NCBI GenBank assembly: GCA_021157555.1
Contig: JAGGWL010000001.1
Span: forward strand, 1 to 15,137
DNA from: Deltaproteobacteria bacterium
Lineage (GTDB): Bacteria > Desulfobacterota > Desulfobacteria > Desulfobacterales > BuS5
DNA: 15,137 nucleotides
Direction of reading: 5' to 3'
The notes under the pieces were generated by a model. That model had not been told where the DNA came from. It saw only the letters and a list, made by a program, of their open reading frames with translations, and made no database searches. Position numbers and translations under genes: made by a program. Positions 6,209 through 13,961 of the stretch are shown here, piece after piece. Each line of letters starts with the position of its first letter. The first letter of the stretch is position 1.

Positions 6209-7722
6209 AATGTTAATAACTCTTTAATCTCTTTAATATTAATATGTTTTTCAAAGTGTGCAGCCAAAAGGTCGTATTCTTTATCCCTTACAGCCAAACC
6301 GTGTGCCTGAGCTACTTTTATATTTTCAAGACCTACGCTTTCAAGCCATAATTCAGTTATGCCTGGACTGTCAAAGAGACCGTGCATGTAAGTTCCTATG
6401 ATTTTTAAACCATCCATGGAACAGCCATCTTCCTTGCTGCATTTAATACCGTTTTGTTTAGAGATCTTGAATAAAAATTCGCCTGCAAGTCTATCTGTAA
6501 TTCCCATATGTATTTCATATCCGGTTCCAGTAATTCCTTTCCATGAAAAACAGGATAATGTTGTAGTCTTGGGCGCTTTGAGAATAGTCTCAACAGGTAA
6601 AAGAGATAGTCCCTCAGTTGTTCCGGGCTCTCCTTCAATGCCGTCCGGGTCATGAACATATCTGCCCATCATCTGATATCCTCCGCAAATCCCCAGAATA
6701 TGTCCGTTTTGATTTGCATAATTTTTAAGCTTTTTAGCCCATCCGGTTGAATGCAGCCATTTAAGATCAAATTGTGTGTTTTTTGAGCCAGGCAGTATGA
6801 CAGCTTTAAAAATGGATAATTCCTGTACTTGTTCTACAAAAAAAAGTTCAACTCCATTTAAGGACAAAAGCGGGTCAAAATCAGTAAAATTGGAAATATG
6901 CGGCAAGCGTATAACTGCTATTTTGCTTTGGTTCCCATCTTTTTGACAATCCCTGGCAGGTATAATTTTTTTTACGTTCTCTATTACTACTGAATCTTCG
7001 GCTTCAATACGAATATGATCATACCAGGGCAGCACACCAAATACTTTTTTACCGGTTTTTTTTTCGATCCATTTTATGCCATCAGAAAATAGAGTGATAT
7101 CCCCTCTAAACCTGTTAATGATAAAACCTGCTATCATCTCTCGCTGTTTTTCTGAAAGGCATTCCAGAGTGCCTACTATTTGAGCAAATACACCGCCCTT
7201 ATGAATATCTGCGACTAAAATAACAGGAGATTCTGCATATTCAGCCATACGCATATTAACAATATCATTTGGCATCAAATTAACTTCAGCACATGAGCCT
7301 GCCCCTTCGATGACAATAAGTTCATATTTTTTACGCAACCTGTCAAGTGCCGAGCAGGCTTTGGCAAAAAATTTGTTTTTTCTGGAATGATATTCTGCTG
7401 CCGAACTATCTTCAATCGCATTACCAAGCAATACTACCTGTGCTCCAGTATCGCTTGTAGGCTTTAACAGGATCGGATTCATGTCAACATGCGGAGGCAG
7501 GCCGGAAGCTTCTGCCTGAACAATCTGTGCTCGACCCATTTCCAGCCCATCCAGGGTTACTCCCGAATTATTCGACATATTTTGTGCTTTATAAGGTGCT
7601 ACCCGGATACCATGTTTTAGAAAAATTCTGCAAAGCGCAGTAGATACAATACTTTTTCCAACATCCGAACCTGTGCCGAAAACAGCCAGGCATTTTCCTG
7701 TTTTTAAAGTTTTATTTTTCAA
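6205..7722 (-). CDS. cobQ: Cobyric acid synthase
   Basis: A 505-residue ATP- and glutamine-dependent amidase that amidates the b, d, e and g carboxylates of adenosylcobyrinic a,c-diamide to give cobyric acid. The N-terminal dethiobiotin-synthetase-like domain shows FGTGSDVGKS at residues 15-24, APYKAQNMSNNSG at 42-54 and EGAGSCAEVNL at 139-149. The C-terminal glutamine amidotransferase domain has ILGICGGYQMMG with the nucleophile Cys346, plus GTYMHGLFD with His447. The start is a TTG at 7722 inside the end of cobO (11-base overlap), with an AGGG-like ribosome site ahead; no ATG upstream fits. Length is normal. Confidence 0.95.
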   Translation of the reverse strand: MKNKTLKTGKCLAVFGTGSDVGKSIVSTALCRIFLKHGIRVAPYKAQNMSNNSGVTLDGLEMGRAQIVQAEASGLPPHVDMNPILLKPTSDTGAQVVLLGNAIEDSSAAEYHSRKNKFFAKACSALDRLRKKYELIVIEGAGSCAEVNLMPNDIVNMRMAEYAESPVILVADIHKGGVFAQIVGTLECLSEKQREMIAGFIINRFRGDITLFSDGIKWIEKKTGKKVFGVLPWYDHIRIEAEDSVVIENVKKIIPARDCQKDGNQSKIAVIRLPHISNFTDFDPLLSLNGVELFFVEQVQELSIFKAVILPGSKNTQFDLKWLHSTGWAKKLKNYANQNGHILGICGGYQMMGRYVHDPDGIEGEPGTTEGLSLLPVETILKAPKTTTLSCFSWKGITGTGYEIHMGITDRLAGEFLFKISKQNGIKCSKEDGCSMDGLKIIGTYMHGLFDSPGITELWLESVGLENIKVAQAHGLAVRDKEYDLLAAHFEKHINIKEIKELLTL

Positions 7723-8242
7723 TCCCGACCCTGGCCTTTACACCTTTGTGATAATAGTGTTTTATCTCTTTCATTTCTGTGACCAGATCCGCTTTTTCGA
7801 TTATCCTGGGGTCAGCGCCTCGTCCTGTTATGACAAGTTCCACATGATCAGGTTTTGCATCAATGATATCAATAAGCTCCTGAACATCAAACATGCCGCA
7901 CATTACAGCCACATTACCCTCTTCAATAATGACAAGATCATATGCCCCGGAAGCGACTATTTTTTTAATCTTTTCAAGACCTTTTTTTGATGCTTCAATA
8001 TCTTCAGGAGAGGGTTTTCCTTTAACAAAGCCTTTTATTCCATATTGCTCAATTGTAATAAAATCTGAAAACCTCTCCAGTGCCTTGATTTCACTGTAAT
8101 CCCCCATTTTCATAAACTGCCCGATAAAGACTTTCATACCGGCACCGGCTGCCCTGACGGAGAGGCCTAATGATGCAGTAGTTTTTCCCTTGCCGTTGCC
8201 GGTATATATATGCACATATCCTTTGAATTCTGTTATAGACAT
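7712..8242 (-). CDS. cobO: Corrinoid adenosyltransferase, CobA/CobO type
   Basis: A 176-residue ATP:cob(I)alamin adenosyltransferase that transfers the 5'-deoxyadenosyl group of ATP to the reduced cobalt of the corrinoid. The P-loop YTGNGKGKTT is at residues 13-22, SLGLSVRAAGAGMKV follows, and later come GRGA (140-143) and the C-terminal EMKEIKHYYHKGVKARVGIE typical of the family. The usual LDE(I/L)N segment reads IEEGN here (106-110), a conservative but unusual variant. A GAGG ribosome site overlaps the end of cobJ, one base away, and the 3' end overlaps cobQ by 11 bases. Confidence 0.93.
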   Translation of the reverse strand: MSITEFKGYVHIYTGNGKGKTTASLGLSVRAAGAGMKVFIGQFMKMGDYSEIKALERFSDFITIEQYGIKGFVKGKPSPEDIEASKKGLEKIKKIVASGAYDLVIIEEGNVAVMCGMFDVQELIDIIDAKPDHVELVITGRGADPRIIEKADLVTEMKEIKHYYHKGVKARVGIEK

Positions 8243-8243
8243 A

Positions 8244-9134
8244 TCAATCCTCTGCTTTTATTTCATATTTTTTTGAATATCCTCTTGGGGTTAGCATAAA
8301 ATCACAATAAGTAAAAGTACTCCTGTTGCCAATAAAAACCGTGGTTAACATGCCGACTGAAGCAGTGTCAAGATGCTCCAGAGTCGTCATTTCAACCTCC
8401 TGGCCATCCCTCATGGCGTTTGTGATAATTCCTACAGGTGTGGACTTATCTCTGTATTTCAACATGATTTCCTGAGCTTTTTTAAGCTGCCAGTCTCTTT
8501 TTTTGCTTTTGGGATTATAGAGCACTATAACAAAATCTGCCTTGCCTGCTGCTTCAAGCCGACTTTCAATAACATTCCATGGCGTTAAAAGATCACTCAG
8601 GCTTATTACTGCAAAATCATGGGTTAATGGGGCTCCAAGAAGGGCTCCTCCAGAGCATAGTGCCGGTATTCCTGGAATAACCTCTATAGTAAGCTCGTTT
8701 CCATCTATTTCTGATATGTTTTTAGCAGCAGGCTTCCTGATTCTGATTTTTTTCTTCTGGCAGACTTCAAGGGCCAGGCCGGCCATGGCATAAATTCCGG
8801 CATCTCCGCTCGAAACTATTGCACATGATTGTCCATTTAAGGCTGTATTTATGGCGGCTTCAACCCTGTCAACCTCTTTTCTCATTGCTGTACTGATAAT
8901 TTTTTTCCCTTTTATCAGCGGCTTGACAAGATCAATATAAGTTGAATATCCTGCAACAACATCAACCTTTTTCAATATTTCATGAGCGCGCATAGAGAGA
9001 TAATCCGGATGGCCGGGTCCGATCCCTACTATATAGAGGAAATGCTTGCTATTGCAATCGTTACATTCCCTTTTATCTGTTTGGGAACTATCAATTTTCC
9101 GTTTTTTGCCGATAGAATCGCTGCTGCTTCGCAT
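8244..9134 (-). CDS. cobJ: Precorrin-3B C17-methyltransferase (CobJ/CbiH)
   Basis: A 296-residue SAM-dependent methyltransferase that methylates C17 with ring contraction of the corrin precursor. The SAM-binding tetrapyrrole-methylase fold is shown by YIVGIGPG at residues 34-41, VSSGDAGIYAMAG at 107-119, VIPGIPALCSGGALLGAPL and VLYNPKSKKRDWQL. Next to CbiG it most likely works on the cobalt-containing (anaerobic) intermediate. The start is odd: the ATG at 9134 lies 106 bases inside cbiG, because no ATG, GTG or TTG occurs in frame nearer to YIVGIGPG. This adds about 33 polar residues with a CNDC (Cys24, Cys27) pair that typical homologues lack. Confidence 0.92.
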   Translation of the reverse strand: MRSSSDSIGKKRKIDSSQTDKRECNDCNSKHFLYIVGIGPGHPDYLSMRAHEILKKVDVVAGYSTYIDLVKPLIKGKKIISTAMRKEVDRVEAAINTALNGQSCAIVSSGDAGIYAMAGLALEVCQKKKIRIRKPAAKNISEIDGNELTIEVIPGIPALCSGGALLGAPLTHDFAVISLSDLLTPWNVIESRLEAAGKADFVIVLYNPKSKKRDWQLKKAQEIMLKYRDKSTPVGIITNAMRDGQEVEMTTLEHLDTASVGMLTTVFIGNRSTFTYCDFMLTPRGYSKKYEIKAED

Positions 9135-10129
9135 ACGCTGGTAACTCCAATATGTTTTTTTACCATAAATGATGGACGTTCAATATTTTTTACCTGTTCG
9201 AGTTGTTTTTTGCTGTAAAACTTTATTGGTATTTCAAGGGTGTGAGCAAGCTCAAGAAGACCTTTTTCATCTGATTTAATATCAATAGTTGACAAATTCA
9301 GAAGACTCAAGGCTGAGAGATTGAACATATCCAGAACTTCCCCCAAAAAGGCCTTAAGCTCTTGCACTTTTGTATTTCTGTTGCATCCCATACCTATTGC
9401 CAACATAACAGGCCGCAATTTTAAAAAATGAGTTGGAATGTCAGCCTTTATATAATCTATAAAAACACCCGGATTTTTAACTGGAATTCTGTTTTTTGTT
9501 ATTCTATTATCAGCAATGCTATAATCAATATCATTCAGGATTATATTTGAAGCGGAAAGTGTACCTGTTAAATATTGATATGGGTCATGGAGTATAATTT
9601 TTTTTCCATTCAGCAAAGCCATACTTACATTTTTGATTGCTTCAGGATTTTCTATGATCAATCCTTTTTTGCTGGCGAGCAGATCAATGGCCGGTATATT
9701 ATTTATATCTGTTGCTGTTGTAATCACCGGCTCTGCGTTTGTGATTTCTGCAATTTTTAAAGCAAGCTCATTAGCTCCTCCGATATGCCCGGAAAGCAGG
9801 CTTATTGCATACAGTCCTTTTTCATCTACAACAACAACAGCCGGATCTTTTGTTTTATGCTGGATTAAAGGTGCTATAATCCTTACCACAATACCGGTGG
9901 ACATAATAAAAATATGCCCATTGTATTGATTAAAAACCTCGCTCAATCTCCTGGATAAAACATTGAAAGATAAAACAGAACAATGGACTCTATTATTTAT
10001 TTGAAATTTAAGTCCTGAAGGGATATACATGTCCGTATCAGCTAATTCTGCCGTAATTTTAAAGGCTACTTGCACACCTTGTGCTGTTATAGCCCATACT
10101 GCAAAATTTTGCTTTTTTGTATATTTCAT
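9029..10129 (-). CDS. cbiG: Cobalt-precorrin-5A hydrolase
   Basis: A 366-residue enzyme that opens the lactone of cobalt-precorrin-5A and releases acetaldehyde, a step specific to the anaerobic cobalamin pathway. The N-terminal and central regions carry STGIVVRIIAP (77-87), DPAVVVVDEKG and LLSGHIGGANELA (111-123). The C-terminal CbiG domain begins with LAIGMGCNRNT (243-253) and includes GVTSVCEAAAIL and VPKQIKGNVTIA. It is the first gene of the minus-strand cobalamin cluster, divergent from rpmH, with no strong ribosome site at the ATG. The normal C-terminus shows that the 106-base overlap with cobJ is not caused by an abnormal cbiG extension. Confidence 0.93.
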   Translation of the reverse strand: MKYTKKQNFAVWAITAQGVQVAFKITAELADTDMYIPSGLKFQINNRVHCSVLSFNVLSRRLSEVFNQYNGHIFIMSTGIVVRIIAPLIQHKTKDPAVVVVDEKGLYAISLLSGHIGGANELALKIAEITNAEPVITTATDINNIPAIDLLASKKGLIIENPEAIKNVSMALLNGKKIILHDPYQYLTGTLSASNIILNDIDYSIADNRITKNRIPVKNPGVFIDYIKADIPTHFLKLRPVMLAIGMGCNRNTKVQELKAFLGEVLDMFNLSALSLLNLSTIDIKSDEKGLLELAHTLEIPIKFYSKKQLEQVKNIERPSFMVKKHIGVTSVCEAAAILSAKNGKLIVPKQIKGNVTIAIASISSI

Positions 10130-10152
10130 AAATATAGATTACCAGAAGAATA

Positions 10153-10173
10153 AACCTTTAGAAGGTTATTATA
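10153..10173 (-). promoter_or_regulatory. Candidate cbiG -10 box with a 6-bp palindrome at the start site
   Basis: On the minus strand a perfect TATAAT lies at 10168-10173, with only a weak -35 match. Immediately downstream is a perfect inverted repeat (AACCTT, three bases, AAGGTT; 10153-10167). This places a possible operator or 5' hairpin at the expected transcription start of the cobalamin operon. I found no B12-riboswitch box (GCCACTG or its complement) in 10130-10410. Confidence 0.3.
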
Positions 10174-10273
10174 GCTCATTTTTTTAACATAAACTATTAG
10201 TTAATGGCAAGTGTATTATCATAAGAGTTGCTGCCCATATTTTTATTTGATGGAACTTTGGCGTTCTCGTGAC

Positions 10274-10301
10274 TTGACATTTTTTGATCTTGACATATTT
10301 T
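10274..10301 (+). promoter_or_regulatory. Candidate rpmH promoter with tandem TTGACA boxes
   Basis: TTGACA at 10274-10279 is followed after 16 bases by TATTTT (10296-10301). A second exact TTGACA is at 10290-10295 but has no good -10 at the right distance. The second box lies inside an interrupted inverted repeat TTGATC (10284-10289) / GATCAA (10311-10316). It lies about 110-135 bases before rpmH in the divergent gap with cbiG. Confidence 0.4.
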
Positions 10302-10410
10302 TTTTTTTATGATCAATTTAAAAATTAATTTTTTGACTTTAGATAAAAAGATTTTTGAAAAAATAACCGAATTTTAAAGAAATAAATACACGGATTTTAA
10401 GGAAAAAATT

Positions 10411-10545
10411 ATGAAAAGAACATATCAACCCAGCAGAATAAAACGGGCAAGAACACATGGTTTTTTAAAAAGGATGTCAACCACGCAAGGGAGAAGGATT
10501 ATTAATAGGCGTAGAGCTAAAGGAAGAGCTCGTTTAACAGTTTAA
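10411..10545 (+). CDS. rpmH: Large ribosomal subunit protein bL34
   Basis: A 44-codon highly basic protein starting MKRTYQPSRIKRARTHGF, with a RMSTTQGRRIINRRRAKGR core and ending RLTV. This is the complete, standard bL34 sequence of the 50S subunit. A TAAGGA ribosome site lies about eight bases before the ATG. It heads the classical rpmH-rnpA-yidD-yidC-jag-mnmE block on the plus strand. Confidence 0.97.
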   Translation: MKRTYQPSRIKRARTHGFLKRMSTTQGRRIINRRRAKGRARLTV

Positions 10546-10574
10546 AATATTCTATAAAAGTGGAATTATAGCAT

Positions 10575-10916
10575 TTGCGTCAATTCTCATTTGTCAAAGC
10601 TGACAGGCTATTAAAACGTAAAGACTTTCTTTGGTTATCAAAAACAGGAACCAAATATTATAATAGACACTTTTTAGCTATTTTTTTTCCTGGCAGAACA
10701 GCTAAAACACGTATAGGCATTACTGTAACAAAAAAAATTGGAAAGGCGGTTAAGCGCAACAGAATTAAAAGATATGTTCGTGAATATTATCGGGTAAACA
10801 AACATATGATTGAAAACCATTGGGACATTAATATTATTGCAAAAAAGGATGTGGCAGGCTTGAATTTTAGTCAGGTTTGTTCATCATTGAAAAATATTTT
10901 TAGACATATTCATTAA
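10575..10916 (+). CDS. rnpA: Ribonuclease P protein component
   Basis: A 113-residue basic protein that assists the RNase P RNA in removing 5' leaders from pre-tRNA. It begins RQFSFVKADRLLKRKDF, as RnpA does, and has the signature RNRIKRYVREYYR at residues 61-73 (RNR motif). The start is a TTG at 10575, 30 bases after rpmH; no ATG is available before the conserved N-terminus, and the ribosome site is weak (GTGGAA). Length is normal. Confidence 0.95.
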   Translation: MRQFSFVKADRLLKRKDFLWLSKTGTKYYNRHFLAIFFPGRTAKTRIGITVTKKIGKAVKRNRIKRYVREYYRVNKHMIENHWDINIIAKKDVAGLNFSQVCSSLKNIFRHIH

Positions 10917-10926
10917 ATAAGCAGCC

Positions 10927-11178
10927 ATGCCTCCAAGTATAATATTGCAAAGACTCATTTTAATATTGATAAAACTTTATCAAACCTTATTGTCCCCTTT
11001 TTTGCCTCCAGTTTGTCGTTTTTACCCTACTTGTTCCGAGTATGCGTATCAGGCGGTATGCAGACATGGATTCTTGATGGGACTCTATCTTTCAGTGAAA
11101 AGAATTTCAAAATGTCATCCATTTAATCCTGGTGGCTTTGATCCTGTTCCCGACACTCTATCTTTAGGAAAAAAATAA
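10927..11178 (+). CDS. yidD: Membrane protein insertion efficiency factor YidD
   Basis: An 83-residue small membrane-associated protein with a hydrophobic N-terminal helix (LILILIKLYQTLLSPFLP). Its YidD signature cysteines lie in CRFYPTCSEYA and KCHPFNPGGFDPVP. It is thought to help YidC-dependent insertion of inner-membrane proteins. It starts 11 bases after rnpA, in the usual position between rnpA and yidC. Confidence 0.95.
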   Translation: MPPSIILQRLILILIKLYQTLLSPFLPPVCRFYPTCSEYAYQAVCRHGFLMGLYLSVKRISKCHPFNPGGFDPVPDTLSLGKK

Positions 11179-11228
11179 ATTTTTTACACATGCCTCATTA
11201 ATTTATTCTGTTTTATCTCCTCCGCTTT

Positions 11229-11285
11229 AAGCTCTCAACAAATTCATTGCTACCTTTCATAGCAAATCAGCGTGAGCTTTTTTTG
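11229..11285 (+). terminator. Hairpin with T-tract between yidD and yidC
   Basis: AAGCTC (11229-11234) pairs with GAGCTT (11274-11279), which is followed by a run of T. Inside, TTGCTA (11247-11252) pairs with TAGCAA (11260-11265) around a seven-base loop. This nested structure sits in the 185-base gap before yidC and could be a partial terminator or attenuator, letting rpmH-rnpA-yidD be expressed more strongly than yidC-jag-mnmE. The stem is AT-rich and long-looped, so termination may be weak. Confidence 0.45.
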
Positions 11286-11363
11286 TTTACAAGGTTGGGT
11301 TGATAGTTTGAGGTGCTCATGGCATGTTCCCAGGTTTATAAATTCACATATCAGGAGTAAACA

Positions 11364-13034
11364 ATGCAGCAAGCTCGTCTTTTTTTAGCAATTGCACTAT
11401 CATTTATAGTATTTTTTGTATGGGAAACTTTTTTTGTAAACAGGGAACCCCTGGTACAAAATAATAACACTATTCAATCCAATAGCATTGACGAACCAGC
11501 CAAAATAGCTGATAATAAAATAGATTTTGGTAATAAAGAAAAACAAATAGATTATAATAGTTATGATGCAACGGATTCCAATCTTTCTCAAAACAAGCCA
11601 AGAATTATTACAGTCAATACACCTTTGTATTCTGTTCAGATTTCAGAAAAAGGAGCTGTATTTGAAAGTTTTATTTTAAAAAAATTCAAGGAAACCGGAA
11701 AACAGGATTCCCCAGACTTGCAATTATTCTCTGTCTCATCAGGACAAGGAACGGTTCAGACTCAATTTACAGGTGATAATATTTTCTGCTTTGAGAATTC
11801 TTTTTTTCAGGCTGATATTTCTGATGATATAATTAACATTGTTGATGGTTCTTTTGAAATTCTATTTACATGGAAATCACCGAGTGGCCTTATTATTGAA
11901 AAAAGATTTTTATTTTCTCCGGAAACGTATCTAATCAGTTTGAATATAGCTATAAAAAATACTTCAAATATGCCTGTTAAGGGTGCGTTAATGCTCTCTT
12001 TGCTAAATGAGCTGCCGGAGGACAATGGGGGGTATGCCTTTGAAGGGCCAAGCACTTACATAAACAACAAATTAGAACAGATTAAGATCAAAAAGCTAAA
12101 GGATAAAAATCTTTTTGACGGTATGATTTCATGGATTGCATTGGAGAATCGCTATTTTGCCTCTGCCATAATTCCTGATAGTGCAACATTTGCAAGGATG
12201 CAGATCAAGGTTGAGCAGGATAATATTTTAAAATCGACATATATTCAAACAATAGATTCTCTAAATTTCGGTGAAAAGCATATTTCCAGTTTTCATCTTT
12301 TCTTTGGCCCTAAAAAGATCGGTATTCTTCCAGAATCCGGCTACCACCTTGATAAAATCGTTAACTTCGGCATGTTTGATTTTATTGCCAAACCCTGTCT
12401 TTATTTAATGAATTTTTTGTACAAATTTATTCCTAATTATGGTTTTGCAATTATTATTCTAACTGTTTTAATAAAGCTGATACTTTGGCCGCTTGGTTCC
12501 AAGAGTTATAAATCTATGGCTGAGATGAAAAAACTCCAGCCTTTGATGACTCAAATTAGAGAAAAATATAAAAACGATAAACAAAAGATGAATCAGGAAG
12601 TTATGGGATTGTATAAGACATACAAGGTAAACCCGCTTGGCGGATGCCTGCCTATGATAGTTCAAATCCCGATTTTTTTTGCTTTTTATCGTATGCTTTA
12701 TCAAGCAATTGAATTACGGCACGCTCCATTTATTTGGTGGATTAAGGATCTGTCAGCCCCGGATCGTCTTTTTAGTTTTAATTTTACCATCCCATTTATG
12801 GAACCTCCTTACGGGATTCCTGTTCTTACTATTATAATGGGAGGCACTATGTTTTTACAACAGAAAATGTCGCCCCCTATGGGTGATCCGGCGCAAGCTA
12901 AAATAATGCTGTTTATGCCTATTATTTTTACTGTAATATTTATAAACTTTTCATCTGGCCTTGTTTTGTACTGGCTTATAAACAACATTCTTTCTATTTC
13001 TCAACAGTATTATATTCAAAAGCAACATATATAA
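11364..13034 (+). CDS. yidC: Membrane protein insertase YidC
   Basis: A 556-residue inner-membrane insertase that inserts membrane proteins alone or with SecYEG. The Gram-negative architecture is clear. An N-terminal signal-anchor helix (FLAIALSFIVFFVWETFFV, residues 7-25) is followed by a poorly conserved Asn/Asp/Lys-rich linker. A large periplasmic beta-sandwich domain (about 75-330) precedes the conserved C-terminal core of transmembrane segments (FIPNYGFAIIILTVLIKLI; MIVQIPIFFAFYRML; GLVLYWLINNILSI). The cytoplasmic loop KSYKSMAEMKKLQP links the first two core segments. AGGAG at 11353-11357 supports the ATG at 11364. The end is 16 bases before jag. Confidence 0.95.
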   Translation: MQQARLFLAIALSFIVFFVWETFFVNREPLVQNNNTIQSNSIDEPAKIADNKIDFGNKEKQIDYNSYDATDSNLSQNKPRIITVNTPLYSVQISEKGAVFESFILKKFKETGKQDSPDLQLFSVSSGQGTVQTQFTGDNIFCFENSFFQADISDDIINIVDGSFEILFTWKSPSGLIIEKRFLFSPETYLISLNIAIKNTSNMPVKGALMLSLLNELPEDNGGYAFEGPSTYINNKLEQIKIKKLKDKNLFDGMISWIALENRYFASAIIPDSATFARMQIKVEQDNILKSTYIQTIDSLNFGEKHISSFHLFFGPKKIGILPESGYHLDKIVNFGMFDFIAKPCLYLMNFLYKFIPNYGFAIIILTVLIKLILWPLGSKSYKSMAEMKKLQPLMTQIREKYKNDKQKMNQEVMGLYKTYKVNPLGGCLPMIVQIPIFFAFYRMLYQAIELRHAPFIWWIKDLSAPDRLFSFNFTIPFMEPPYGIPVLTIIMGGTMFLQQKMSPPMGDPAQAKIMLFMPIIFTVIFINFSSGLVLYWLINNILSISQQYYIQKQHI

Positions 13035-13050
13035 TTGACGGAGGGTATAA

Positions 13051-13934
13051 ATGTCGCCTTGTTTGGAATTTGAAGGCAAAAATATTGAAGAAGCAGTAAA
13101 AAAAGCTTGTAAAGAGCTTAATATTCCCGAATCCCTGCTTAAACATGATATTATTTCTTTTGGTTCATCAGGTATTTTTGGGATAGTAGGCGCAAAAAAA
13201 GCGCGTATACGTGTTAAGTTACCAAAAGCAACTACTGAACCGAAAATTGAGACTCAAACCAAGGAAAAGAATTTTACATCTAACAATGAAAAAGAAATAA
13301 TCAATGAAAAAGAAACGATAGTAACTGAAAAAGAATCTTCTGAAGATGATAAGCTGCACAAACAACCTGTGCCGATTTCTGATGATGATGTTAATGATGA
13401 TGATGTTAATGATGATGATGGTGATGATGATGATGGTGGTGATGATGATGGTGTTTCTTCTGAAGATGCGATTGATTTGGGCAGAAACGCTCTTAATCAA
13501 ATTATAGATTTAATTACAACAGATGCTCAGGTTACTCTAGCGAGCAACCCAATAAAATTTTATTTACTATTGAAGGTGGAAACTCTGCTCTTCTTATAGG
13601 AAAACGGGGTCAAACTCTGGAGGCTATACAGTATATAGTTTCCAAAATTATAAATAAACATCATGAAAACAGAATACGCGTAATTATTGATGTTGAGGGT
13701 TATCTTGAATCAAAGCGTGTAAATCTTGTCGAGCGTTCTGTCCGACTTGCAGAAAAGGTACAAGAAACAGGGAAACCTGTGACGATCGGAATTATGAATG
13801 GTCACGATAGAAGAATAGTACATCTGGCTTTAAAAGAGCATAAAGCCGTAACAACCAAAAGCTTTGGTGATGATTTTTTTAGAAAACTGGTTATATTCCC
13901 AAAACGCAAGAATGCAAATAAAAAGAAAACATAA
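13051..13934 (+). pseudogene. jag: Jag/KhpB RNA-binding protein, one-base frameshift
   Basis: The gene starts at an ATG behind GGAGG. The Jag_N domain comes first (CLEFEGKNIEEAVKKACKEL, FGSSGIFGIVGAKKARIRV; residues 4-57). Next is a Lys/Glu-rich linker and an Asp-rich repeat (111-134). That frame ends at 13599 after 182 codons with a non-homologous tail. The remainder of Jag is intact in the -1 frame: the KH signature LLIGKRGQTLEAIQYIV, then the R3H signature MNGHDRRIVHLAL, ending FPKRKNANKKKT at TAA 13932-13934. The switch point is AATAAAATTTTATTTA around 13551-13565; one extra A (or T) gives NPIKILFTIEGG and a protein of about 294 residues. A single-base deletion or homopolymer error is most likely. 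The run is loosely slippery, but I see no proper heptamer. Jag binds RNA and is usually encoded after yidC. Confidence 0.85.
13381..13452 (+). repeat. GAT microsatellite encoding an Asp-rich tract in Jag
   Basis: A near-perfect run of GAT codons, broken by GTT, AAT and GGT codons, includes two tandem copies of the unit GATGATGATGTTAAT. It encodes an Asp/Val/Asn/Gly tract between the Jag_N and KH domains. The linker of Jag is variable and charged in most bacteria, so the tract is tolerable, and the repeat could change length by slippage in steps of three bases without altering the frame. Confidence 0.8.
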
Positions 13935-13961
13935 TATTTTTCTAACTGTTAGTTACATCTT

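Noticed and set aside
5645..6310. Plus-strand ORFs opposite cobU and the end of cobQ
   Set aside because: They are antisense to strongly conserved coding sequence and lack ribosome sites or family features.
10174..10410. Replication origin with DnaA boxes next to rpmH
   Set aside because: rpmH often neighbours dnaA/oriC, but I see no TTATCCACA-like boxes, no dnaA and no DnaA-box cluster in the gap.
13381..13452. CRISPR or tandem repeat array
   Set aside because: The repeats are trinucleotide codons inside the jag frame with no spacers.
13219..13500. 93-residue minus-strand ORF rich in Ile
   Set aside because: It is the antisense shadow of the GAT repeat and Lys/Glu linker of jag.
13551..13565. 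Programmed -1 frameshift site in jag
   Set aside because: The run allows slippage, but the codon pair AAA TTT does not form a standard X XXY YYZ heptamer and I see no clear downstream stimulator, so a plain one-base deletion or sequencing error is preferred.
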